Source of the DNA: Propionibacterium sp. oral taxon 192 str. F0372
GTDB taxonomy: Bacteria > Actinomycetota > Actinomycetes > Propionibacteriales > Propionibacteriaceae
Assembly: GCF_000413315.1 (NCBI RefSeq)
Contig: NZ_KE340297.1
Coordinates: forward strand, 1,930,581 to 1,994,580
Length of the DNA: 64,000 nt
Direction of reading: 5' to 3'
In this document: positions 27,101 through 35,628 of the stretch, one piece after another
Layout of the letters: each line of letters opens with the position of its first letter
Position numbering within the stretch: the stretch's first letter is position 1
Program-made: the position numbers and the translations under genes
Notes under the pieces: generated by a model
Seen by the model: the letters and a program-made list of their open reading frames with translations, nothing else
Databases searched by the model: none
Told to the model about the DNA's origin: nothing

Positions 27101-30100
27101 GTTCAAGGCTCGCGCCTCGGCAAATCTCGAAGGATTCACCGGTCTGATCCTCGACCTGGAGAATCATCAACAGGCCAGGGAGACCGAACTGTGTACGCAG
27201 GACCATGTCCTGCGTGCCGGATTGTCGAGTATCCTGGCTGCCAGGGAAGCTGAAGGGCGCGAATCGCCGGTTCCTAGCAGTTGGCAGGCAAGGCTCCTGG
27301 ATGCTTGGCGGAGCCATTTGGTCAGTCCCCAGGAGCCAGGGGTTCCGGATAAGGCGCGTCTGATGGAGCTGGAGGAATTCTGTCGGCCGTGGGTTGACGA
27401 GGCATCCGAGCTGCTGGACGGCACCCTCACCGCATTGGATTTCCGTCTTCGTCATCCACAGGCTCGTCCCGAGTTGCTTGCTGCTGCACAACCTTTCGTT
27501 GCCGAACGCAACCAGTGGATCGTCCAGGTGGTTTCGCAGTGGCAAGAACAGAACGAGACAGGACGGGTGCTGCTGTGCGGGATTCGTGATACGCATCTGG
27601 TTGAAAAACTTCTACTGATGTTCGAAGGAACTGAGCACGAGGTCATCATCGCCGACGAGGATCCGGAGCTATTGGAGCAGTGGACCGAGGCCGGATACCA
27701 GACCCGTGGCTGGGCTTGGGTGGATCGCCATGGATTCGATCGCCTCGGAGGCTACGACTTGGTGATATGCGTGGATTCTTGTCATCGGAGCCCCGATGTT
27801 GTCTCGGCGCTTGCCCAGATCTACGCGGCGTTGCGCGGTGGTGGGTGGCTTGTGTGTGGGGAGACCACAGTGAACCTACCGATCCAGATGCTGCTCATTG
27901 ATCTGCTTGATGGTCCCAATGCAGTCACCGACTGCCGGGCCGGCAAAGGAAGATTGATGGACATAACGGAATGGATCCGGCTGGCGGCCGAGGTGGGTTT
28001 TGTGGACACGCGTAACGCCCCAGGCGCGCAACTGGGCCAGGGGCTGTTCGTGGCACGACGCCCCGGTCTCATGTGGAGCGTTGACCTGGAGGTCTGGGAG
28101 AAAGAATTGGGCAAAATCCTGCCCGAGTACATGGTGCCCAGGTTGGTGACTGTCCTCGATGAATTGCCGGTGACGGCTAATGGGAAGATTGATCGCGGGT
28201 TGTTGAGTCAACTGAGCATCGGGACTGAAACCAGCGCCCAAGCTCCGGACGGGGTCATCGAAAAACGTTTGGCTGCGCTGTGGGCTGAACTGCTGGGGAG
28301 GACCAAGATCTCGCGCACTGACAATTTCCTGGAATTGGGAGGCGACTCGCTGAGCGCCACCGTCATGGCCGTACGGGTGAACAAGGAGTTCGGTTGCCAC
28401 ATTGGTCTGGACACCATCTTTTCCGCCCCATGCCTTCATGAATTGGCGTCAGCAGTGGTCGAGAGCAGCGATCTCGCAGGGGTGGACCGGCTCGGAGAAC
28501 TACCCCAGGCTGTCTCCGACTTCAGCAAACGCCATGAACCTTTCGGACTCACCGAAATTCAGCAAGCTTATTGGCTGGGCCGCACCGGGCTGTACGCTTT
28601 TGGTGGAGTATCCACCCACTGCTACTTTGAGATGGCCGCTCCGTGTTTGGACATTGAACGGGCTGAGAGAGCTTGGAACCAATTGGTGCGGACGCACGAT
28701 ATGCTGCGGGCCGTGCTCAGCAGTGATGGCAGTAGCCAGTGTGTCTTGGAGCAAGTACCCGACTACCGCTTCCGTACCGTGACCGGAGAACCGGATGCGC
28801 GGGAAATCCTGAGAAATGAACTTTCTGCGGCCCAAGTCGATCTGACCAGCTGGCCGCTGTTTGCAATCGGAGTCTCCGGGGCTGGCGACGACCGGGTGCT
28901 GCATCTCAGTTTCGACAACACAACTCTTGATGGGTTCAGTATTTTTACTCTTTTCGCGCAGTGGCGCAACCTCTACGACGATCCTTCCAGCGAAATTCCA
29001 CTAGCCGAAATAACGTTCCGTGACTACGTGCAAGCCGTGGAGATGATTCAAGGATCATCAGTCCATCGGGCTGACCTCGATTATTGGATGCAGCGAGTTG
29101 TCAGCCTGCCACCTGCTCCTGCACTACCAATCAACTCGGGAGCGACCACCAGTCGGTTTCGTCGTCGTGAGGCCCGTCTCGCAGCTGATCGCTGGGCTCG
29201 GCTGCGTGCTCTGGCGGCCCAGCACCAGATTTCGCCATCGGCGGTGCTCATGGGAGCCTATGCCGAAGTGCTGAGCAGGTGGAGCGAATCCAAACGGTTC
29301 ACCATCAACCTCACCCGGTTCAACAAACTCCCCCTGCATCCGCAGGTGGAACACCTTGTGGGTGATTTCACCTCTTTGACTCTGCTCGGCCTCGACTGGC
29401 GCGGGAAGAATTTTGGTTCTCGTTGCGCGGACCTTCAGGCCAGACTCTGGCAGGACTTGGCTCATCCCACCGTCAGTGGGGTCACTGTACTGCGTGAGTG
29501 GACCAGACTTCATCCCGAACTCGGGAATCAACCCGGCATGCCGGTGGTGTTCACTTCGGGGCTGGGCTTGAGTGGAGCACGCCCGAGCAATGAGACTTTC
29601 TTCGGCCCCATTCTGCGTGGAAACTCCCAGACTCCACAGGTATGGCTGGATGAACAGGTCAGCGAACAGGATGGGGAATTACTGGTGTCCTGGGACATCG
29701 CTGACGAGGTCATTGAACCAGCGATTGCCGACGCCATGTTCGATGCAATGCTCCAAGTGTTGGAACACCTTGCTGACGAGGACGATGCTTTTGACCGTTC
29801 CGCCACCACCTTGGTGCCGCTTGTCTGCTCGCAGCAGCGGATCGAAGCGAATCACACCGGGGTCCAGCGGACGCCTTCTGACCTGCTCAGCCCGTTGTGG
29901 AAATGGGTGGACGAGGATCCCGATGCGGCTTTGGTGATCAGTGATGAGCGCACCTTGAGCCGTGCTGAGACGGAATCATTGGCCCAGGATCTGGCAGCCC
30001 GGTTGCGGGCCACCGGGGTCAGGGCAGGGGACATAGTCGTGGTCGCCATGCCTCGGAGTTGGCGTCAAGTGGTGGCCGTCAGCGGTGTGATGATGGCCGG

Positions 30101-32678
30101 GGCTGCTTACTTGCCCTTGGATCCGCGTGGCCCCACTGATCGAATCGCCAGAATCCTGGATCGTTCCCGGGCGGTGGCGATGGTCACCGATGACGAGGTT
30201 CAGGAGATTATCAACGTTCATCGTCTGCCAACGATCAGCGTTGATGATCTGATCGGTTACGCTCCCGGCAGATGGCAGCGCATCGCTCCTGACCCCAGGA
30301 CGCGTGCGTATGTGATTTTCACTTCCGGATCAACCGGGGAGCCCAAAGGTGTGGTGATGACCCACGATGCTGTCGCAAACACCATTGAGGCGGTGAACCG
30401 GACGTTGGACATCGGGCCAGAGGATAGGACACTCATGTTGTCCAATCTCAGTTTTGATCTGTCGGTCTATGACATCTTTGGGATGTTCCACGCAGGCGGT
30501 GCCGTGGTGATGGGGACTGAAGCCGACCACCGGAACCCTGAAGCCTGGATCGATCTGGTGGCACGTCACCGGGTGAGTGTGTGGAATTCGGTACCGATGT
30601 TCATGTCGATGATGGCTCTTCATCTCGACTCCCACCCCGGTGAGTTCCCCGGTATCCGCCGGGTTATGTTGTCAGGAGATTGGATTCCTCTCGATCTGCC
30701 AGCAGCGGTCCAACGATACTTCCCCAATGCGAAACTCATTAGCTTGGGCGGAGCGACCGAAGCAGCGATCTGGTCGAACAGCTTCCCGGTGACGGAAGTT
30801 GATCCCGGATGGCGGTCCATACCCTATGGAAAGCCCTTGGCTAATCAGATGTTCCGCATCCTTGACGAAGTGGGTGATGATGTCCCTGACATGGTGGCTG
30901 GAGATCTGTGCATTGCCGGAGCTGGGCTGGCAGATGGCTACCTCAACGACCCAACCAGTACCGACCTGTCCTTTGTCGTCGATCCGCGCACTGGGGAGCG
31001 GCTTTACCGCACTGGGGATAGGGCCCGGTACATGGGCGATGGCAATGTTGAATTCCTCGGTCGAGCAGACAGCCAGGTGAAGGTTGGCGGGCATCGCATT
31101 GAGCTGGGGGAGATTGAGGCTGCCCTGAGTGATCTTGACTGGGTGCGGAATGCAGTAGTCAGCACGATAGGGGGCCGCGAATCACGTCAGCTGGTGGCCC
31201 ACTTGGTGCTGGAAAACGGCATGTCCGCAATTCCATCGAAGGAACGGCTGGTGATCAGCAAGGCTGAAGTGGTGGATGCTGACCAGAGGTTCTCCACTGC
31301 AGTCGAGGCCATGGCGCGCCGGGTACTGGCTGCGGACTGGCAGGTGCTCACCGGCCGGATGGTAGGTCCGGTTGATGATGTGGACCGGGCAATGCGTGAG
31401 GCCGGGATTCATCCCACGATGATCCACCTGGCTCGCAATCAACTGCGGCGCCTGGATGAGGAACCGGTCGCTGGGGGGGAGCCGGTCAACGATCCAATGG
31501 TTGAGATGCTGGAGGCCAAACTGGTTGCTGACAGGCCAACGCGTCTGGCGATGCTGAGGGGTCAACTCAATGCGGTCACCGTGTTGTCCAGCCCCGGGCA
31601 GGCATTCACTCCCGCCGAGCTTGGGGAATTCAGTGCAGCCCGGTTTGCATCAAGTACTGGAGTGCTGGTTGAGGCATGCGATGCGCTGCGCACTGAGGCT
31701 CACCATGTGATGGTGATTAATGGCAGATTGGGACTGGAACCCCGCTTGATCACAGAGAACCCCGGTGGCGTGCCGGTCATTGTCATCGACGAGTCTGCCT
31801 CAATGCTCGGGGCCGTAACCGAGCAATTCGGTACTCGAGTCAGCACCCGGGCGTGGGATTGGCGTACCACCCGGGCTCCGGCCGACTGGGAACCAGTTGA
31901 ACTGGTTGTTGCTGACAACGCCTTGCACAGGGCTTCTGATGTGTCGGTGATGCTGAGGGGTTTGAGAGAGGTCATGGATGACGGCGCACATCTTGTGCTG
32001 AGGGAACAGACCCGGAACACCACCCTCATGTTGCTGACCACTGCACTGTTCGCTGGAGGTTATGGCGATCTGATCGATCAGCGGGCTGCCACTCATCTTC
32101 CGCTTCTTGGCGAGCAGGAATGGATCGATGCCTTGGACGCTGCAGGGTTTACTCAGATCACTTCCAGTGGCGTGGACGGGGCTGGGATGGTTGTCTTGTG
32201 TGCCCGGGTCACTGGTACTTCCCGGGTCAGCCCCGGCCGACTTGCAACCGAATTAGCGAAAACTCTCCCAAGTTACATGGTGCCCTCTGCGGTGATCTGC
32301 CACGACCAGTTTCCGCAGACCCCCAACGGCAAACTCGACCGGAAGCTGCTGGAACAGATGGGGGCGGATCTCATCGGCGGTGGCCGCGAGATCGTCGCTC
32401 CACGCACCGTCACTGAGCAGGCCATCGCTCCGGTTTGGGCTCGCGTGCTGAGGTTGAACGAGGACCAAGTGGGAGTACATGACAGTTTCTTCTCCTTGGG
32501 CGGAGACTCCTTGCGAGCCCTGCAACTGGTCGCAGGGCTCCAACCGGAGTTCGGCACCAAGGTGAGTTTGGAAATTCTCTTTGACCATCCAACACTCGCC
32601 GATCTTGCCGCTTGCTTGGATGATCCTGGTGAGGTCGCCGACCAATTCGTCGACGACTTCGAATTCGGGGAAATCTGA
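24120..32678 (+). CDS. NRPS: ArCP-Cy-A(Cys)-PCP-Cy-A(Cys)-PCP with embedded MT-like domains
   Basis: A 2852-residue NRPS resembling HMWP2/PchE. Domains: aryl carrier protein (GISSL near 38); Cy1 (about 90-520, DLLICD near 224); A1 (TSGSTGEPKG near 690; pocket D-L-F-N-L-S-M-I-W) with an MT-like insert between A8 and the C-terminal part (about 967-1327); PCP1 (GGDSL near 1407); Cy2 (about 1480-1900, DNTTLD near 1598); A2 (pocket D-L-Y-N-M-S-L-I-W, a known Cys code) with a second insert (about 2357-2707); PCP2 (GGDSL near 2794). Both inserts lack the SAM motif, as in PchE's epimerase-like domain. It likely builds aryl-thiazoline-thiazoline on PCP2. The acidic C-terminal tail may dock to the TubC-like domain of the other NRPS. 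Confidence 0.93.
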   Translation: MSEPHALGIDLASIVTGMIGATVGETDNLVEMGISSLQVMTLVGMLRSAGYDASFAKFMSNPTLESWRQVVEKIPRTRIRRRRRVDVDPHLPFDLTEVQRAYWVGRRPGQYLGQVGCHGYLEVDGHNVDPEQLDRAWAELQRVHPMLRARFTDDGRQQIAEQPGNEPLIVHDLRDLGPDQVAAHLGKLRSATSHRLLDVAAGQVAGLQLSLLPGGATRLHFDIDLLICDVTSYQILLRDLAILYTGVGEVAAPSDWNVAACLESLRVANQQRFSSCEQYWAERLDSFTGAPAIPLAVDPQTITDPRFVRRQHRIPAPIWNEFVNRAAAARLTPAAALLTLYGKVVERWGSGSGFTMNVPLFNRAGVGPALADVVADFTSLVMVQITPDATTGLAEEVRRVQCALHEAISHDAYSGVDVQRSWLRKHPGQRTMAPVVFSCNIGVELFSPLFTEAFGQMGFMVSQTPQVWLDFQLFTVDGELLLIWDAVEQLFHPEVLDAMFTAFVESVTAACAPDFSWSQPLEIVIDEMLQVRAALCSPPMSLSCETIHEPVFAQALRCPEASALIDGRSGETTTRAELADAALRVAAYLHASGVGPGQLVAVELSRGVSQVIGALGVLGAGATYVPIRTDQPLARKQRMYRSGGITHVLTDQDPETVSPEIMVHRMDTALDCEPLTSPVPVSGDELAYVIFTSGSTGEPKGVEISHRACRNTLEAVVCHNQITEDDRVLMVSSFDFDLSVFDIFGMLGAGASAVCLHPDDWRDAEVWVKMCVVHRVSVWNSVPALLKMLLINAQVSGQRIDDLRVVLLSGDWIGLDLPGLLDEVSRQGHIIAMGGATEAAIWSNEIDVPVPVPQAWISIPYGVPLPGQSYRVVDELGRDCPDRVTGELWIGGAGVARGYCGDSRKNAECFVTHAGQRWYRTGDYGRFWPDGILEFLGRRDQQVKVRGHRIELEEVETAVAGLEHVADCAVVTTCIEDVVALSAFVVPSKKPEPLFKARASANLEGFTGLILDLENHQQARETELCTQDHVLRAGLSSILAAREAEGRESPVPSSWQARLLDAWRSHLVSPQEPGVPDKARLMELEEFCRPWVDEASELLDGTLTALDFRLRHPQARPELLAAAQPFVAERNQWIVQVVSQWQEQNETGRVLLCGIRDTHLVEKLLLMFEGTEHEVIIADEDPELLEQWTEAGYQTRGWAWVDRHGFDRLGGYDLVICVDSCHRSPDVVSALAQIYAALRGGGWLVCGETTVNLPIQMLLIDLLDGPNAVTDCRAGKGRLMDITEWIRLAAEVGFVDTRNAPGAQLGQGLFVARRPGLMWSVDLEVWEKELGKILPEYMVPRLVTVLDELPVTANGKIDRGLLSQLSIGTETSAQAPDGVIEKRLAALWAELLGRTKISRTDNFLELGGDSLSATVMAVRVNKEFGCHIGLDTIFSAPCLHELASAVVESSDLAGVDRLGELPQAVSDFSKRHEPFGLTEIQQAYWLGRTGLYAFGGVSTHCYFEMAAPCLDIERAERAWNQLVRTHDMLRAVLSSDGSSQCVLEQVPDYRFRTVTGEPDAREILRNELSAAQVDLTSWPLFAIGVSGAGDDRVLHLSFDNTTLDGFSIFTLFAQWRNLYDDPSSEIPLAEITFRDYVQAVEMIQGSSVHRADLDYWMQRVVSLPPAPALPINSGATTSRFRRREARLAADRWARLRALAAQHQISPSAVLMGAYAEVLSRWSESKRFTINLTRFNKLPLHPQVEHLVGDFTSLTLLGLDWRGKNFGSRCADLQARLWQDLAHPTVSGVTVLREWTRLHPELGNQPGMPVVFTSGLGLSGARPSNETFFGPILRGNSQTPQVWLDEQVSEQDGELLVSWDIADEVIEPAIADAMFDAMLQVLEHLADEDDAFDRSATTLVPLVCSQQRIEANHTGVQRTPSDLLSPLWKWVDEDPDAALVISDERTLSRAETESLAQDLAARLRATGVRAGDIVVVAMPRSWRQVVAVSGVMMAGAAYLPLDPRGPTDRIARILDRSRAVAMVTDDEVQEIINVHRLPTISVDDLIGYAPGRWQRIAPDPRTRAYVIFTSGSTGEPKGVVMTHDAVANTIEAVNRTLDIGPEDRTLMLSNLSFDLSVYDIFGMFHAGGAVVMGTEADHRNPEAWIDLVARHRVSVWNSVPMFMSMMALHLDSHPGEFPGIRRVMLSGDWIPLDLPAAVQRYFPNAKLISLGGATEAAIWSNSFPVTEVDPGWRSIPYGKPLANQMFRILDEVGDDVPDMVAGDLCIAGAGLADGYLNDPTSTDLSFVVDPRTGERLYRTGDRARYMGDGNVEFLGRADSQVKVGGHRIELGEIEAALSDLDWVRNAVVSTIGGRESRQLVAHLVLENGMSAIPSKERLVISKAEVVDADQRFSTAVEAMARRVLAADWQVLTGRMVGPVDDVDRAMREAGIHPTMIHLARNQLRRLDEEPVAGGEPVNDPMVEMLEAKLVADRPTRLAMLRGQLNAVTVLSSPGQAFTPAELGEFSAARFASSTGVLVEACDALRTEAHHVMVINGRLGLEPRLITENPGGVPVIVIDESASMLGAVTEQFGTRVSTRAWDWRTTRAPADWEPVELVVADNALHRASDVSVMLRGLREVMDDGAHLVLREQTRNTTLMLLTTALFAGGYGDLIDQRAATHLPLLGEQEWIDALDAAGFTQITSSGVDGAGMVVLCARVTGTSRVSPGRLATELAKTLPSYMVPSAVICHDQFPQTPNGKLDRKLLEQMGADLIGGGREIVAPRTVTEQAIAPVWARVLRLNEDQVGVHDSFFSLGGDSLRALQLVAGLQPEFGTKVSLEILFDHPTLADLAACLDDPGEVADQFVDDFEFGEI

Positions 32679-34891
32679 TGATAACATCATACCAGCGATT
32701 CGGAATGCCGATTCCCGTGGTTGTGGCCGGAACGCGTTTTGGCCAGTTCTATGCCGAGGCGGTTGCCCGTAATCCTCGTTTTGAGTTGGTGGGTATTCTT
32801 GCTCGAGGATCGCAACGCTCGGTGGAAGTGGCCGAGCGTTACCAGGTGCCGCTGTTCACTGATGTGGACCAGGTCGCCGAGGTGACCAAATTTGTCTGTG
32901 TGGCAGTGGGAACCCAAGCGCTCGGCGGTCAGGGCACTGAGTTGGGTATTTGTTTGCTGCAAACCGGCCTTGATGTGCTGATGGAACAACCTGTGCATTA
33001 TCGTGATCTGGTCCAATTGGCGCGCGCTGCATCCATGTCCAAGCGTAATTTTCACGTGGGAGATCTGTACCTCAATCTGCCTGCAGTCAGGCAGTTCGTC
33101 AAGATGTTCGCCACCTTGTCCGCGATCTCCCCGCCTACCCACTTGGTCTGTGAACTTGCCAACCAAGTTTGCTTTCCTTTAGCCCATCTTCTGGTCAAAA
33201 TGACTGGTGGGGCAAAACCGTGGTCTTTCACCGAGGCCGTGGCTGAGCCCGATGCACCTATCGTGCAACTGGGAGGAAAAATTGCGGGTATCCCAGTCAG
33301 TTTCACAGTGCACAACACCGTGGGCGCAGAGGTGGCTGATGCAGACATGCCCCTGCTCTTCGGGATCACCGTAGGTTTCGGATCAGGACGGTTGAGTCTG
33401 CGTGACCCACACGGTCCGATTGAATGGCACCCGGCTCTGACGCTTCCCGCCGACACCCTTATTCCTGCTGACTTGGGCTGCCATCCTTCAACATTGCTTG
33501 ATCAGGACACCACTTGTTTCATCCCGCCCAATCCGTTGTCGTTGCGTGAAGCACTCGCTCGCCAGTGGGTGGATGCACTGAGCATGGATATGGACGCATG
33601 GCGCAAAAGTACTGCATCAGGCCGTGCTGTGGGTTTGCAGCGGGCTTTTGCCGCTGCCGAACTCTGGCATGAGATGACCTCCCGCGTTGGAGCACCTCGT
33701 CCTGTAGCCGCTGCTGCGATGGGAATCGACTGGGAAACCGTTGAGATCGCCAGATTGCGTTCCATGGCTTGGCCCCAGATCGCCGCTGAGTCCAATGTTA
33801 CATCGGTGGCTTCAGCGGTTGCTGGACTCGATCGTGCCGCTGAGCTGTCGATGGCCGCACTGCTGGGGATGCATGCAGAGTTGAGGACCGGAATGCTTCT
33901 TGCCGATCTGCTGGACAGCGTCGAGGTCTGTCCTGCCACGGCTCACATTCCGCGTCGTTGGATCCGAAGATTGCAGGAATCTGGATGGCTCACCACTGTT
34001 GATGGCCTGGTGCAGGCCACCCCTCGGTTGCGTGCCCACCTCGACGATTTGTGGATGGCTGCTGACCGCGCGTGGGAAGAAGCAAAACAGGGGTGGAATC
34101 ATCGTCTGGGTTCTCCGCAGGTTCTTTCCTACTTCCGGAGCCACTTGGAGAACTTGGCTGATCTGATGGCCGGAAAAATGAATGCTGTGAATCTTCTTTT
34201 TGTGGAAGGTTCTACCGAGCAGGCGCATGCCTTGTACCGGGACACCATGATTGCTGCATGCCTCAATCAGTATATTGGGGCTCATGTCGCCGAGTTGGCC
34301 GCTGAATGTAGAGAAGGATTGCGGATTCTAGAAGTGGGAGCTGGAACTGGAGCTACGTGCGATGTGATTCTGGACAATGTCAATGACCTTGATCCTGCTT
34401 CCTTGGCTGAGTATCACTACACAGACATTTCCTCCTTCTTCTTCGCGGAATCCCGCGCCCGTCACCGAGGAGATGGCAGAATAATCCATCACGTACTTGA
34501 TCTCCAAGATCCCAGGGCGTTCATTCAGCTGGATAGCCAGTTTAATGTGGTGGTGGCAGCCGGGGTACTGAACAACGTTGTCGATGTCGTCGAGGTACTG
34601 AGCAGAATGCGACGGGTACTGGCCCCGGACGGGCAGATCATTCTCTCCGAAGCTTTCCAGGAGTCAGCTCTGATGCTGCTCACCCAAGCCTTCATGATGT
34701 CCGAGGCCTATGACCTGCGCGCCGCGACCGACACAATGTTCTGTACTCATGATCAGTGGCTGGCCAGTTTCGAGGCCGCAGGGCTCTCCTGCATTGAGCA
34801 CTGGCCGCCCGATGACCACCCGATCTCTGTTCTGGGTCAGCGGGTTTATATTCTTATCGCGCCGGAGAACCAACAACAGGAGGAATTATGA
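32678..34891 (+). CDS. Thiazolinyl imide reductase fused to an NRPS-type methyltransferase
   Basis: A 737-residue two-domain enzyme. Residues 1 to about 350 are an Irp3/YbtU/PchG-like NADPH-dependent thiazolinyl imide reductase (VVVAGTRFGQFYAEAV, GTQALGGQG, LMEQPVHYRD), which reduces a carrier-bound thiazoline to a thiazolidine. Residues from about 355 resemble the SAM-dependent methyltransferase domains embedded in NRPS/PKS proteins: LFVEGSTEQAHALYRDTM, then motif I ILEVGAGTG near 549 and FNVVVAAGVLNN. In pyochelin synthesis the thiazolidine nitrogen is methylated by a domain inside PchF; here that activity seems moved onto the reductase, so reduction and N-methylation could be sequential. 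The two MT-like inserts of the partner NRPS lack a SAM site. Its ATG overlaps the NRPS stop by one base. Confidence 0.88.
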   Translation: MITSYQRFGMPIPVVVAGTRFGQFYAEAVARNPRFELVGILARGSQRSVEVAERYQVPLFTDVDQVAEVTKFVCVAVGTQALGGQGTELGICLLQTGLDVLMEQPVHYRDLVQLARAASMSKRNFHVGDLYLNLPAVRQFVKMFATLSAISPPTHLVCELANQVCFPLAHLLVKMTGGAKPWSFTEAVAEPDAPIVQLGGKIAGIPVSFTVHNTVGAEVADADMPLLFGITVGFGSGRLSLRDPHGPIEWHPALTLPADTLIPADLGCHPSTLLDQDTTCFIPPNPLSLREALARQWVDALSMDMDAWRKSTASGRAVGLQRAFAAAELWHEMTSRVGAPRPVAAAAMGIDWETVEIARLRSMAWPQIAAESNVTSVASAVAGLDRAAELSMAALLGMHAELRTGMLLADLLDSVEVCPATAHIPRRWIRRLQESGWLTTVDGLVQATPRLRAHLDDLWMAADRAWEEAKQGWNHRLGSPQVLSYFRSHLENLADLMAGKMNAVNLLFVEGSTEQAHALYRDTMIAACLNQYIGAHVAELAAECREGLRILEVGAGTGATCDVILDNVNDLDPASLAEYHYTDISSFFFAESRARHRGDGRIIHHVLDLQDPRAFIQLDSQFNVVVAAGVLNNVVDVVEVLSRMRRVLAPDGQIILSEAFQESALMLLTQAFMMSEAYDLRAATDTMFCTHDQWLASFEAAGLSCIEHWPPDDHPISVLGQRVYILIAPENQQQEEL

Positions 34892-35628
34892 TTGTGAGCC
34901 GGGATCCCTTCCCATTTGTTCACGAACCTCGTCGTGGCAGACTGGTTTTCTGCTTCCATCATGCTGGCGGGAATGCTTCATCCTACCGACCGTGGGTGGG
35001 CATACATCCAGACCTTGATGTTATCCCCGTTGAGTTGCCCGGGAAAGCAACTCGAATGAAACAACCTTGGGTGGGAGACTTCTCCAGTCTCGGAGTTCAC
35101 CTCGCATCCGAAATCTCCCGGATCGCTGTTGAGCCGGTGGTGCTCTATGGGCATTCCATGGGAGCGGCCATGGCCTATCAAGTGGCTGCCTGTCTCCAAG
35201 GGGCAGCTCGAGTAGAAGTGGCTGCACTCGTTGTTGCCGGTAGGCAGGCTCCAGGTCAGATACTTGAAGGGGAGTATCACTCATCGATGGGACTGGCTGC
35301 TCTGAAACAAGAGTTGGTGATTGCTGGAGGTACTCCCGCTGAGATACTTGCCGACGAGGCAGCGATGGATCTGCTGCTGGGGCCCATCCAGCGCGACTAT
35401 ATGCTCCACGAGTCCTTCGAACACCATTCGACGATCCTAGATGCTCCCATTCTTGCCTTTGCCGGGAACCAGGATCCCACCTTGGATTCTGAGGCCATGC
35501 GGTTGTGGTCGGGATTTACCAGAGGCAGGTTCCGATTGGTGACTCATGATGGTGGGCACTTCTTTCCATTGGAAGACCAAGGTTTTCTTGATCGGCTCGC
35601 TGAAGAACTGGAGGATCTGCTGAGATGA
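34888..35628 (+). CDS. Type II thioesterase
   Basis: A 246-residue alpha/beta hydrolase of the GrsT/YbtT class, which removes wrong or stalled acyl groups from NRPS carrier proteins. Seen: FCFHHAGGNASSYRPW at the N-terminus (family signature), the nucleophile elbow GHSMGA with Ser near residue 90, an acidic residue in FAGNQDPT and the catalytic His in DGGHFFPLE. GGAGGAA precedes the ATG, which overlaps the previous stop. It ends in an ATGA overlap with the transferase gene. Unlike the terminal TE domain of the 17083-21375 NRPS, it keeps the usual Ser nucleophile. Confidence 0.92.
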   Translation: MIVSRDPFPFVHEPRRGRLVFCFHHAGGNASSYRPWVGIHPDLDVIPVELPGKATRMKQPWVGDFSSLGVHLASEISRIAVEPVVLYGHSMGAAMAYQVAACLQGAARVEVAALVVAGRQAPGQILEGEYHSSMGLAALKQELVIAGGTPAEILADEAAMDLLLGPIQRDYMLHESFEHHSTILDAPILAFAGNQDPTLDSEAMRLWSGFTRGRFRLVTHDGGHFFPLEDQGFLDRLAEELEDLLR

